A DNA stretch of 64,000 nt. Origin: JAYOFM01 sp038117225. Lineage in GTDB: Bacteria; Pseudomonadota; Alphaproteobacteria; Rhodospirillales; Casp-alpha2. The notes under the pieces are model-generated. The model was not told the DNA's origin. It saw only the letters and a list, made by a program, of their open reading frames with translations, and searched no databases. Made by a program: the position numbers and the translations under genes. The stretch spans positions 1-64,000 of the forward strand of contig JAYOFM010000004.1 of NCBI GenBank assembly GCA_038117225.1, written 5' to 3'. This document shows positions 55,957 to 64,000 of the stretch, piece after piece; the first letter of the stretch is position 1; every line of letters begins with the position of its first letter.

Positions 55957-56778
55957 ATGCCCGACACCGCTGTCCCCTCGCCCGGCCCTGTCGCGACCAG
56001 CGCCGACGTGCTGCTGCGCAACGACAGAAATGGCGTGGCGACGCTGACGCTCAACCGTGCCGCCGCCTACAATACGCTCTCCACTTCCCTACTTGCCGCA
56101 CTGCAGACAACCCTCGACGACATCGCCGAAGACGCCAATGTGCGGGTCGTCGTCATCGCGGCCGCGGGGAATGTGTTTTCGGTCGGCCATGACCTGAATG
56201 AGATGCACGCGGCCCCGGACAAAGGACCAATTGGCGCCCTTTTCGATCAATGCAGCCGCATGATGCAGACCATCTCCCGCATTCCGCAGCCGGTGATCGC
56301 ACGGGTACAAGGTATCGCGGTAGCCGCCGGGTGTCAGTTAGTGGCTCAGTGTGACATGGCCATCGCCGCCGATACGGCCATGTTCGCCACGTCGGGCGTC
56401 AAACTGGGCCTGTTCTGCGCCACGCCGATGGTCGCCGTGACCCGTAACATGCCGCGCAAGAAGGCATTCGAAATGCTGATGACAGGCGATCTCGTCGACG
56501 CTCACGAGGCGGAGCGCCTCGGCCTCATCAACCGGGCAGTGCCCTTGGCCGAACTCGATTCCGCAGTCGATGATATCTGCCAGCGCATCGTCGATAAGTC
56601 GCCGATCGCCGTACGTCGCGGCAAGGAACTGTTCTACCGCCAACTGGAAAAAGGCCTGTCCGCCGCCTACGCCGACGCGTCCGCCGTCATCACCGACAAC
56701 ATGCAGGACATGGATGCCCGCGCCGGCATCGAGGCGTTTCTCGATAAGCGAGACATGCCCGAGTGGACGGGCGAGTGA
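55957..56778 (+). CDS. Enoyl-CoA hydratase/isomerase family protein
   Basis: A 273-aa crotonase-fold enzyme. Signatures: LTLNRAAAYNTLSTSLLAAL, the oxyanion-hole FSVGHDLNEM, and RIPQPVIARVQGIAVAAGCQLVAQCDMAIAA with the second glycine and active-site helix. The usual catalytic Glu pair is not intact at the usual positions (Gly-Cys-Gln and Gly-Val-Lys-Leu-Gly instead), so hydration is uncertain. The start at 55957 has AGGA nine bases upstream. The next gene starts inside its stop (GTGA), so they form one transcript with metY. Confidence 0.85.
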   Translation: MPDTAVPSPGPVATSADVLLRNDRNGVATLTLNRAAAYNTLSTSLLAALQTTLDDIAEDANVRVVVIAAAGNVFSVGHDLNEMHAAPDKGPIGALFDQCSRMMQTISRIPQPVIARVQGIAVAAGCQLVAQCDMAIAADTAMFATSGVKLGLFCATPMVAVTRNMPRKKAFEMLMTGDLVDAHEAERLGLINRAVPLAELDSAVDDICQRIVDKSPIAVRRGKELFYRQLEKGLSAAYADASAVITDNMQDMDARAGIEAFLDKRDMPEWTGE

Positions 56779-57302
56779 GCGGCGCGGCGCCGGTTTCATC
56801 CCCGCAAGACCCGCTGGTCTACGCCGACGCGGATATTCGCGATATCCTCAACCGCGTGCGCACCATCGCCATGGTCGGCGCCAGCGCCAATTGGGTGCGA
56901 CCGTCCAACTTCGCCATGAAGTATCTTCAGGGAAAGGGATACCGCGTCATTCCGGTGAATCCCGGTCAGGCGGGAAAGCAGATCCTTGGCGAAACCGTTT
57001 ATGCCGACCTCGCCGACATTCCCGACCCTTTCGAAATGGTCGATGTGTTTCGCGCCTCGAACGCCGCCGCCGCGCTCATGGACCGGGTGATCGAGATCAA
57101 GGACGCCAAGGGCGTCGATGTGGTCTGGATGCAGCTTGGGGTGCGTGATGACGCAGCCGCCGAGCGCGGCGAAGCGGCAGGCTTGCGCGTCGTCATGGAT
57201 CGCTGCCCGAAGATTGAATACGGTCGCCTGTTCGGCGAACTGGGCTGGTGCGGGGTCAATTCCCGGATCATCTCCGCGAAACGGCCGAGGATGCGACCAT
57301 GA
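56775..57302 (+). CDS. CoA-binding protein (CoA_binding_2)
   Basis: A 175-aa Rossmann-like protein. The CoA-binding motif TIAMVGASANWVRPSNFAMKYLQGKGYRVIPVNP is followed by GETVYADLADIPDPFEMVDVFRAS, VVWMQLGVRDD and VMDRCPKIEY. Members resemble succinyl-CoA synthetase alpha N-terminal domains without the ligase part, and bind CoA or a nucleotide. I chose the GTG at 56775 because it overlaps the hydratase stop as GTGA; the GTG at 56763 would add four residues. Its stop overlaps the next ATG (ATGA). Confidence 0.88.
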   Translation: MSGAAPVSSPQDPLVYADADIRDILNRVRTIAMVGASANWVRPSNFAMKYLQGKGYRVIPVNPGQAGKQILGETVYADLADIPDPFEMVDVFRASNAAAALMDRVIEIKDAKGVDVVWMQLGVRDDAAAERGEAAGLRVVMDRCPKIEYGRLFGELGWCGVNSRIISAKRPRMRP

Positions 57303-58603
57303 GCGATGACAAGAAGCCGGAAGGACCGCTGGATTTCGGCTTCGAAACGAGAGCGGTGCACGCCGGTGCACGACCCGACCCGGTGACGGGCGCGCGGGCG
57401 ACACCGATCTACCAGACCACGTCCTATGTCTTCGATGACGTCGACCATGCCGCCGACCTGTTCAACCTGCAGACGTTCGGCTTCATCTATTCCAGGCTGA
57501 CCAATCCCACCGTTTCCGTGTTGGAAGAGCGCATCGCCAGCCTTGAGGATGGCCGCGCCGCCGTCTGCGCGTCGTCCGGCCACGCGGCGCAGTTTCTCGC
57601 GTTCTTCACGCTGCTGGAACCGGGTGACCACTTTCTGGCGTCACGCAATCTCTACGGCGGCTCGGTGACCCAGTTCGGGGTCAGCTTCAAGCGTCTGGGC
57701 TGGCACTGCGATTTCGTCGATGGCACGACTCCCGAGAACTTCCGCGGCGCACTAACGCCGCGCACGAAGGCCATTTTCATCGAGGCGCTGGCCAATCCGG
57801 GTGGCGTCGTGCTCGACGTGGAAGCCATCGCCGCCATTGCTCATGAAGCCGGTATCCCCCTGATCGTCGACAACACACTTGCGACACCGTATCTGTGCCG
57901 CCCCATGGATTGGGGCGCCGACATCGTCATTCATTCGACGACCAAGTTCCTTGCCGGCCACGGCAATTCCATGGGCGGCGCCATCGTCGAATCCGGACGC
58001 TTCGATTGGGCGCAGAACAGCCGTTTTCCGACCATGACCGAGCCGGACCCGGCCTATCATGGCCTGACATTTTACGAGACCTTCGGCGATTTCGCCTTCA
58101 CCATGAAAGCGCGGGCGGTGGCACTCCGGGATTTCGGCCCGTCGCTGTCGCCGCAGAACGCGTTTTACACGATCACCGGAATTGAGACGCTGCATCTGCG
58201 GATGCCCCGCCATGTGGAGAACGCCGTGGCGGTGGCGACGTTCCTGGATTCCCACCCCAAAGTGGCATGGGTGTCCTACGCCGGCCTCGCCTCGAGTCCC
58301 TACCGTGCGCTGGCCGCCAAGTACCTGCCAAAGGGGGCTGGCTCGGTCTTCACCTTCGGCGTAAATGGCGGATACGGTGCGGGCATCAAGCTCGTCGAGA
58401 CAGTCGAGTTGTTCAGCCACCTCGCCAACATTGGCGATACGCGTTCGTTGATCCTGCACCCGGCATCGACGACCCATCGCCAACTGACCGAGGAACAGCG
58501 TCAGGCCGCCGGTGCCGGCGACGATGTCATCCGGCTTTCCGTCGGCATCGAGAGCGCGGATGATCTGATCCGTGATCTCGAGCGGGCGCTCGCCGTGATC
58601 TAG
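57299..58603 (+). CDS. metY: O-acetylhomoserine sulfhydrylase / aminocarboxypropyltransferase
   Basis: A 434-aa PLP enzyme of the Cys/Met metabolism family. It joins O-acetylhomoserine with sulfide (or methanethiol). Signatures: FETRAVHAGARPDPVTGARA at the N-terminus, IYQTTSYVF, the Tyr/Arg region YSRLTNPTVSVLEERIASLE, LASRNLYGGSVTQF, VDNTLATPYLCRP, and the Lys in HSTTKFLAGHGNSMGG. Full length with a conserved C-terminus (LSVGIESADDLIRDLERAL). Overlaps the CoA-binding gene by four bases. The ion-channel gene begins 3 bases after its stop. Confidence 0.93.
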   Translation: MSDDKKPEGPLDFGFETRAVHAGARPDPVTGARATPIYQTTSYVFDDVDHAADLFNLQTFGFIYSRLTNPTVSVLEERIASLEDGRAAVCASSGHAAQFLAFFTLLEPGDHFLASRNLYGGSVTQFGVSFKRLGWHCDFVDGTTPENFRGALTPRTKAIFIEALANPGGVVLDVEAIAAIAHEAGIPLIVDNTLATPYLCRPMDWGADIVIHSTTKFLAGHGNSMGGAIVESGRFDWAQNSRFPTMTEPDPAYHGLTFYETFGDFAFTMKARAVALRDFGPSLSPQNAFYTITGIETLHLRMPRHVENAVAVATFLDSHPKVAWVSYAGLASSPYRALAAKYLPKGAGSVFTFGVNGGYGAGIKLVETVELFSHLANIGDTRSLILHPASTTHRQLTEEQRQAAGAGDDVIRLSVGIESADDLIRDLERALAVI

Positions 58604-58606
58604 CCC

Positions 58607-59794
58607 ATGACGGCCCCCGACCCAGGCGCCATGAGCCTTCGCAACCGCGTTCACCGGCTGCTTGAACCGCATGACGCCGGCGACGCCGCCGGACGCTGGA
58701 TCGACCGGGTGCTGATCCTGTTGATCGTCACCAACGTCATTGCCGTCATATTGGAAAGCCTGCCCGCGGTGCACGCGGAATATCATTTGCAATTCGCGGC
58801 TTTCGATACTTTTTCCGTCGCCATCTTCACGATCGAGTACGTATCCCGGGTTTGGTCGTGTGTGGAACGTCATTCGGCACGCACACGCACGCCCTTGGCG
58901 GCGCGGTTGCGTTACATGGCGAATCCCCTGGCCCTGATCGACCTTATCGCCATTCTGCCATTCTATTTCGGCATGTTCACGACGTTGGACCTACGCTTCA
59001 TGCGAGTCTTTCGGTTACTTCGGCTGCTTAAGCTAACGCGGTATTCGCCAGCGTTGGAAACCGTCGCCGTGGTGTTCTACCAGTCGCGCCGACAACTGGC
59101 CGCCGCCGCCATCATCATGATGGTGCTATTGGTCTTCGGCGGCAGCATCGGCCATCTGCTGGAACACGAAGCGCAACCCGATGCGTTCGGCACCATCCCC
59201 GACGCCATGTGGTGGGCGATCGCGACACTGACGACAGTCGGTTTCGGCGATGTCACCCCGGTCACGCCGGCGGGTAAGATATTCGGCGCCATCTTGATGG
59301 TGCTGGGGATCGGCATGTACGCGCTGCCGACGGGCATCCTGGTCACCAACTTCGCGCGGGAATTCCGCAAACGCGATTTCACGGTCTCCTGGCGTCTGGT
59401 CGCCAGCGTGCCCTTATTTTCACACCTGGACGCCATGGAAATCGCCGAGATTTCCAGCCTGCTGCATTCAAAGTTGGTACCGGCGCGTTACACCGTGGTG
59501 CGACGAGGCGAAACCGGCGATGCCATGTACTTCGTTATTTCCGGCGAGGTCGAGATCGATATCGGCCAGCATCCGAAGCGCCTGGGTCCCGGCGAGCACT
59601 TCGGTGAGATCGCGTTGCTGAAGCGCACCAAGCGCGTCGCCACCGTAACCTCGGTCACCGAGTGTCAATTGATGGCGCTGGAAGTCGCGGATCTGGAACG
59701 GCTGATCCGCGAGCATCCGAGAATCCATGAGGAATTGAACTCAACCATGAATAAGCGACTCAAGGAAATAGAGGACCTGGGCATCACGGTCTGA
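58607..59794 (+). CDS. Six-transmembrane potassium channel with cyclic-nucleotide-binding domain
   Basis: A 395-aa ion channel. Residues ~30-240 form a voltage-sensor-like S1-S4 (S4: DLRFMRVFRLLRLLKLTRYS) and a pore with selectivity filter TTVGFGD (near residue 207), the potassium-type TVGYGD variant. Residues ~265-385 are a cyclic-nucleotide-binding domain; its cassette reads HFGEIALLKRTKRVATVTS with the conserved Glu and Arg. The overall order matches MlotiK1-type bacterial channels. The start 3 bases after metY suggests cotranscription. cAMP/cGMP gating is inferred from the domain. Confidence 0.88.
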   Translation: MTAPDPGAMSLRNRVHRLLEPHDAGDAAGRWIDRVLILLIVTNVIAVILESLPAVHAEYHLQFAAFDTFSVAIFTIEYVSRVWSCVERHSARTRTPLAARLRYMANPLALIDLIAILPFYFGMFTTLDLRFMRVFRLLRLLKLTRYSPALETVAVVFYQSRRQLAAAAIIMMVLLVFGGSIGHLLEHEAQPDAFGTIPDAMWWAIATLTTVGFGDVTPVTPAGKIFGAILMVLGIGMYALPTGILVTNFAREFRKRDFTVSWRLVASVPLFSHLDAMEIAEISSLLHSKLVPARYTVVRRGETGDAMYFVISGEVEIDIGQHPKRLGPGEHFGEIALLKRTKRVATVTSVTECQLMALEVADLERLIREHPRIHEELNSTMNKRLKEIEDLGITV

Positions 59795-59806
59795 CGAACG
59801 CGACGA

Positions 59807-61045
59807 TTACTCCGCGGGCACTGGCTCAGCAACGGTGGCCCGTTCCGGCGGCAGCATCAGGATCGCCGCGACGGCCACGGCACCAACGACCGTCAACGTC
59901 ACATATAGCCAGTAGAAGCCGCCCGTCGCGTCATAGATGCCGCCTTCGAGCAGGATGCCAAGATTGGCGATACCAATGGCGACGACGAACTTCAGGCCAT
60001 AGACCAGGGCACGCCGGTGCGGCGGCGTATAGCGCGCAATCAGTACGTTTTCCGCCGGCAATGACGAGGCGTTCAGGCTCAGCATGACGATGGCGACCAT
60101 GACCAACGGCGAACCGGAAACCATGCCGGCGAGGAACAGCACCGGCAGCTGCAGCACGTAGGTGTATAGGTACACCCGCCGCGCCGGAAAATAATCGGCA
60201 AGCCTGCCGCCGACCAACTGCATCAGGCCGGAAATCGTATAGACCAGCGCCACCAGCGCCGATACACCGAGCACGCCGCCGCCGTCGGTAAAATCCAACG
60301 CGAACGCCTTGGGCAGTGCCGGCTGCACGGCTGAATAGATTATGCCCGAGCAGGACATCGTGAACGCCAGCACAAGATAAACCCGGATGGTATCGGCGCG
60401 CGTCGCCGGTGGCGGTGGCGGTTTCATATCGATCTTGTTCTCGACCACCCAGCGCCGCCATAGACAGAATGCGAAGACGGCGCCCGTGGCGGCAACAACC
60501 ACACCGGGCAGTACGAACGCGGCGCGCCAACCGACGGAATCGATGATCGCGCCCGTCATCAGCGCCGCCACCGCCGGACCTAACCCGCCGAAGATGCCAT
60601 TGACGCCGAGCGCCGTGCCCGTATTCACCGACGAGCGCACCACCCAGGCGATGCCGACGGGATGGTAAATCGATGCGAACAGCCCGACGACAGTCAACGC
60701 CGCACCGATTTCGAACGGGGTCTCGGCCAGCCCGGTCAGCACCATAGCGGCGCCGGTGCCGAAGAAATAGACCGTCATCATGCCGGTCGCCGACCAGCGA
60801 TCGCCAAGCCATCCGGCAAGCGGCGCCGCCACCCCGTAAAGCACCGAGCCAACAAAGATCAAGGCCACTGCCTGTCCGTGACTCAATGCCATGTCTTGCT
60901 CAAGCGACAACACGACGATGAAGAAAATAGGCTGAAACAGATGCGCGTAGGTATGACCGACGCAGGCGAAACCAAGCGCAAGGCGAGGCGACGGATTCGC
61001 GGCAACCGTATTGCCACCGTGATCCATGGGAGCGTCGATGGTCAT
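59807..61045 (-). CDS. MFS transporter
   Basis: A 412-aa major facilitator with 12 predicted membrane segments. The hallmark loop-2-3 motif is present as GWLGDRWSATGMMTVYFF (residues ~85), and the second half repeats it as VGGRLADYFPARRVYLYTYV. The central cytoplasmic loop reads RRWVVENKIDMKPPPPPATR. Substrate not identifiable. The start at ATG 61045 lies four bases after the hutF stop, so they are cotranscribed; this could indicate a substrate linked to histidine or formimidoyl compounds. An earlier in-frame ATG at 61138 has no support. Confidence 0.85.
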   Translation of the reverse strand: MTIDAPMDHGGNTVAANPSPRLALGFACVGHTYAHLFQPIFFIVVLSLEQDMALSHGQAVALIFVGSVLYGVAAPLAGWLGDRWSATGMMTVYFFGTGAAMVLTGLAETPFEIGAALTVVGLFASIYHPVGIAWVVRSSVNTGTALGVNGIFGGLGPAVAALMTGAIIDSVGWRAAFVLPGVVVAATGAVFAFCLWRRWVVENKIDMKPPPPPATRADTIRVYLVLAFTMSCSGIIYSAVQPALPKAFALDFTDGGGVLGVSALVALVYTISGLMQLVGGRLADYFPARRVYLYTYVLQLPVLFLAGMVSGSPLVMVAIVMLSLNASSLPAENVLIARYTPPHRRALVYGLKFVVAIGIANLGILLEGGIYDATGGFYWLYVTLTVVGAVAVAAILMLPPERATVAEPVPAE

Positions 61046-61049
61046 GGCG

Positions 61050-62432
61050 TCATAGTACCCGCGCGAGGACATCCTTGAAACGTCGCGCGATGGCGTCCTC
61101 GTCGGCGTGGCGTCCGTCACGAATGACTTGGCGGCCACCGACCACCACGTCGGTCACCGTCGCCGCGTTGCCGGAGAATATCCAGGAATCGAGCAACCGA
61201 TCGCCGCCGCGCGCCGCCAACAGCGGGTGATCATCGTCAATGGCGACGAGGTCCGCGCGATGCCCGGGCCGGATGGCGCCGATGGCGCGGCCCGTCGCCT
61301 GGGCGCCGCCATCAAGCGCGGCCTCGAACAATCGCCGGCCGGTCGATCCCCCTGTCGCCACCGCGGCCAGGTTTCGCCGACGGTGAATCAAGCGCTGGCC
61401 ATATTCCAGCCAGCGCAATTCCTCCTGCACGCCGACGGAGATATGGCTATCGGAACCAATACCGAAACGCCCGCCGACAGTGAGGAAGTCACGCAGGGGA
61501 AACAATCCGTCGCCCAGGTTGGCCTCGGTCGTCGGGCACAGGCCCGCGATGGCGCCGCGGTGGGCGATGGCCTCGACCTCGCCGGCGTTGACGTGTGTCG
61601 CATGCACCAGGCACCACCGCTCGTCGATGGGCAGATGTTCCATCAACCATTCCACCTGGCGCAGACCGGTATGGGCCACGGATTCGTCGACGTCCTTTTC
61701 CTGCTCCGCCACGTGGACGTGAATCGGGGCATTCGCCTCGAGGCCATCGAGAGTGGTGATGCAAGCCAGAGTCTGATCAGCCGGCGCGTGACGCGGGCTG
61801 TGCGGCGCCAGGCCGAGACGCATGTCGGGATGATCGGCGACGGCGCGCCCGGCGCCTTCAAGAATGCGGGACACGTGGTCGGCATTACCGAGGAAACGCC
61901 GCTGGCCGGCATTCGTTGCCGCGTTGCCATAACCGCCGGTGGCATACAGCACCGGCATCAGTGTCAGGCCGATACCGGCCGCGACCGCGGCCGCCGCGAT
62001 CCGCACCGACATCTCCGCCGGATCGGCGTAGGCGCCGCCATCCCTGTCGTTATGGACGTAGTGAAATTCGGCGACGGCGGTGTAGCCGACCTTCAACATT
62101 TCCACATAAAGCTGGGCGGCGATGGCTTCCAGGTCATCCGGCGTCACCGCCTCGACGAACGCATGCATGACCTGACGCCAGGTCCAGAAACTGTCGTCCT
62201 CGCCGGCGCCTGACGCACGGTATTCGCTCAATCCTGCCATCGCCCGTTGATGGGCGTGCGAATGCAGGTTCGGCATGCCAGGTAGCACGGCACCGGGAAG
62301 TCTGATCGCGTCGCCGGGGAGCGCGCCCGCGTCCACCGACGTGACGGTACCGCCACTATCGACACGGATCAGCACGTCATCGGCGAAACCGACATCGGGC
62401 AGCCATGCACGGGATGAAAAGAACGCCGTCAT
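61050..62432 (-). CDS. hutF: Formimidoylglutamate deiminase
   Basis: A 460-aa amidohydrolase (HutF) that removes ammonia from N-formimidoyl-L-glutamate in the histidine degradation branch with N-formylglutamate as intermediate. The metal-binding H-x-H is in PNLHSHAHQRAMAG; HVAEQEKDVDE provides the next histidine with the characteristic QE; a further His is in VHATHVN and the Asp in IGSDSHISV. Conserved SFWTWRQVMH also fits. No other hut genes lie in the window. It overlaps nothing, and an MFS gene follows four bases after its stop. Confidence 0.92.
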   Translation of the reverse strand: MTAFFSSRAWLPDVGFADDVLIRVDSGGTVTSVDAGALPGDAIRLPGAVLPGMPNLHSHAHQRAMAGLSEYRASGAGEDDSFWTWRQVMHAFVEAVTPDDLEAIAAQLYVEMLKVGYTAVAEFHYVHNDRDGGAYADPAEMSVRIAAAAVAAGIGLTLMPVLYATGGYGNAATNAGQRRFLGNADHVSRILEGAGRAVADHPDMRLGLAPHSPRHAPADQTLACITTLDGLEANAPIHVHVAEQEKDVDESVAHTGLRQVEWLMEHLPIDERWCLVHATHVNAGEVEAIAHRGAIAGLCPTTEANLGDGLFPLRDFLTVGGRFGIGSDSHISVGVQEELRWLEYGQRLIHRRRNLAAVATGGSTGRRLFEAALDGGAQATGRAIGAIRPGHRADLVAIDDDHPLLAARGGDRLLDSWIFSGNAATVTDVVVGGRQVIRDGRHADEDAIARRFKDVLARVL

Positions 62433-62520
62433 GAAAACATTTGGGCGGTGATGGTGCGTTCTGTCAACGACGCCACGCGTCGATCGAAATCGCGCGCCCG
62501 ACGAAAACGTTTAACCGGGA

Positions 62521-62844
62521 TCAACCGTTCAGTGAAATGGTCGGCTGGAAACGTTCCATTTGCGCCATGGCGCCATGAACGGCGGCTACCTCCGCTTCAT
62601 GGCCGGAAACATTGGCGCCCTGTGCCTTCAACCATTTCAGGTCGCGTTCAATGCCATCGAGCCGCCTTGCCAGCGCTCGCATTCCCCTCAACGCTTCTTC
62701 CACGTCGCGCTTCACGTCGCCGATATAGGGTCGCACCATGGCCTCTCCCCGTGCATCGACCCGGCGCACCGCTTCGGCGGTAAACCACAAGGCGCCCAAT
62801 GACGCGAAAAGCGCGAAACAGGCAAAGATGATGAACACGGTCAT
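62521..62844 (-). CDS. Small single-pass membrane protein (107 aa)
   Basis: An N-terminal membrane helix (residues 2-24, TVFIIFACFALFASLGALWF) leads to a helical, coiled-coil-like cytoplasmic or periplasmic domain (DVKRDVEEALRGMRALARRL, DGIERDLKWLKAQG) ending in MAQMERFQPTISLNG. Ribosome-binding site GGAG before the ATG. No family is recognised. It sits between hutF and the diguanylate cyclase gene, all on the minus strand, with 88 and 96-base gaps. Confidence 0.65.
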   Translation of the reverse strand: MTVFIIFACFALFASLGALWFTAEAVRRVDARGEAMVRPYIGDVKRDVEEALRGMRALARRLDGIERDLKWLKAQGANVSGHEAEVAAVHGAMAQMERFQPTISLNG

Positions 62845-62940
62845 GGCCGACTCCGGTTAGATTGACGGGGTCTCAGGGCCATATAATCACCGATAACAGG
62901 TAAACAGTCGGTAAACGCCGCGTATACGTAGGCTTCTGTA

Positions 62941-64000
62941 TCAGGCCTCGATGACCCGGTTGCGCCCGCCTTCCTTGGCGCGGTAGAGCGCTTGGTCGGC
63001 GCGGTCCAGGGCAGCATGCACGTCTGCGTCGTCATCGCTGAGCATTGCGACTCCGATAGAGACGGTGACGGTCAAGCGCCCCCCATCGGCGGTCGGAATT
63101 TCAAGCGCCGCCAGCGCCACGCGAATACGCTCGGCGACGTCCATCGCCGTCTCAATGTTTGTTTCTGGCAGCGCCAGGGCGAACTCCTCTCCGCCGTAGC
63201 GGCCGAACTCGTCACTGTCGCGCAACTGCGCCCGTGCCGTCGCCGACAACGCCTTCAGCACATCGTCGCCTGTCTGGTGGCCATGGGTATCATTAACGTT
63301 CTTGAAGTGATCGGCGTCGAGCATCATGACGCAAAGCTCATGGCCATAGCGGCGCGAGCGCGCGACTTCCTGGTCGGCAAGTTCGATAAAGCGGCGCCGG
63401 TTCAGCGCCCCCGTCAACGCGTCCGTCGTTGCGAGGCGGCGCAGTTCCTCCTCCATCCGCTTGCGCTCGGTGATATCCGTATAGCTGGCGTAGAAACCAC
63501 CCCCGGGCATCGGTCCCTCGCGGACCTCGATGACCATACCGCCAGCGGCGGCCGCCGGCCGCGCATGATCATACACGTGGTGTTCGCCCTCGCGGGCCCG
63601 GGCCAATCCCGCCGCCACGACCTGTTCAGCGCCGTGGTCGGGATATTCTCCAGCCGCCGCCAATCGTCGGATAAAAGACTCGTAGGTCATGCCGTCGACG
63701 GCAAACCGTGGCGGCAATTCGAACAGTTCCACGAAACGGGGATTCCAACGTTGCAATTCGAGATTGGCATCGAACAAGGCCAAACCCAAATCCAGATTTT
63801 GCACCAGGGCGTCGGTGATGGCGACTTGATGTGCTAATTGCGCGGCCAGCCGCGATCGTTCCAACACCCGCCTGACAATGCCAGGTAACAAATCCAGAAA
63901 ACCGCCGTCGACTTCCTTGACCACATAGTCCTCGGCGCCAATTTTCATCGCCTCGACGGCGGTCGCGAGGTCGCTCTGGCCCGAAACCATGACGGCGGGC
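62941..64000 (-). CDS. Receiver-PAS-GGDEF diguanylate cyclase, N-terminus outside the window
   Basis: The visible 353 residues begin inside a receiver domain (AVMVSGQSDLATAVEAMKIG, EDYVVKEVDG, i.e. the last half with the Lys in VVKE). They continue with a PAS_7 domain (LDLGLALFDANLELQRWNP), an ITERKRMEEELRR helix and a GGDEF domain whose active site is RYGGEEF. GGEEF with an intact DADHFKNVNDTHGH half is expected to make c-di-GMP. No inhibitory RxxD was sought beyond the motif. The true start lies beyond the window edge; the open frame continues through base 64000. Confidence 0.9.
   Translation of the reverse strand, partial: PAVMVSGQSDLATAVEAMKIGAEDYVVKEVDGGFLDLLPGIVRRVLERSRLAAQLAHQVAITDALVQNLDLGLALFDANLELQRWNPRFVELFELPPRFAVDGMTYESFIRRLAAAGEYPDHGAEQVVAAGLARAREGEHHVYDHARPAAAAGGMVIEVREGPMPGGGFYASYTDITERKRMEEELRRLATTDALTGALNRRRFIELADQEVARSRRYGHELCVMMLDADHFKNVNDTHGHQTGDDVLKALSATARAQLRDSDEFGRYGGEEFALALPETNIETAMDVAERIRVALAALEIPTADGGRLTVTVSIGVAMLSDDDADVHAALDRADQALYRAKEGGRNRVIEA

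Noticed and set aside
56763..57320. SAM riboswitch upstream of metY
   Set aside because: metY starts inside the preceding gene by a 4-base overlap, leaving no leader for a riboswitch.

Overview
The window is high-GC chromosomal DNA from an alphaproteobacterium, most likely a free-living, possibly marine, Rhodospirillales-type lineage. The evidence is the recG / sdhE-mfd divergent arrangement, the glnBA pair behind a sigma-54 promoter, a GTTC-N7-GTTC type LexA operator, the families DUF2927, DUF2336, DUF1134 (EipA) and TIGR02186, and the short (type 2) ArgC. Both edges cut genes. I saw no insertion sequence, CRISPR array, integrase or rRNA. The only RNA gene I can call firmly is tRNA-His.

Layout. 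1-2.8 kb: small uncharacterised genes, a zinc-ribbon microprotein pair and a DsbA/FrnE oxidoreductase. 2.8-9 kb: the repair block mfd-sdhE and recG. 9-11 kb: DUF502 membrane protein, cyclic-nucleotide-binding protein, Nudix hydrolase. 10.9-22.8 kb: a minus-strand envelope/secretion block: AsmA-like protein, a periplasmic two-domain protein, two DUF2927 proteins, two type I secretion ABC proteins with altered signature motifs, a small ORF between them, and an HlyD adaptor. 23-28.3 kb: a sulfur/anion and stress module (TusA, TauE/SafE exporter, TIGR02186 protein, two universal stress proteins, an SLC13 transporter). 28.3-32.8 kb: rpe, fba and tkt with an XRE regulator. 33-37.8 kb: BolA, aldo/keto reductase, TPR/Sel1 protein, DUF2336, EipA and two microproteins. 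37.8-42.2 kb: tRNA-His, a ThDP enzyme and two PLP aminotransferases. 42.2-46.7 kb: paired lipoproteins, two more universal stress proteins, a cupin and a receiver protein lacking its phospho-acceptor aspartate. 46.8-51.7 kb: an orphan terminase-small-subunit-like gene under a LexA-type box, argC, parE, yciA. 51.8-55.2 kb: glnBA and rplM-rpsI. 55.3-64 kb: hotdog thioesterase, an enoyl-CoA hydratase / CoA-binding / metY / ion channel chain, an MFS-hutF pair, a small membrane protein and a truncated receiver-PAS-GGDEF protein.

How the genes work together. Most of the window is housekeeping: repair, nitrogen assimilation, ribosome, pentose/triose sugar metabolism and amino-acid metabolism. The least explained part is the 10.9-22.8 kb block, where two exporter ATPases with non-canonical signature motifs lie downstream of a DUF2927 pair. 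Next comes the LexA-box-controlled terminase small subunit homologue standing alone at 46.9 kb. Coordinates and motifs were read by eye. Family names come from recognising motifs, not from a database search.
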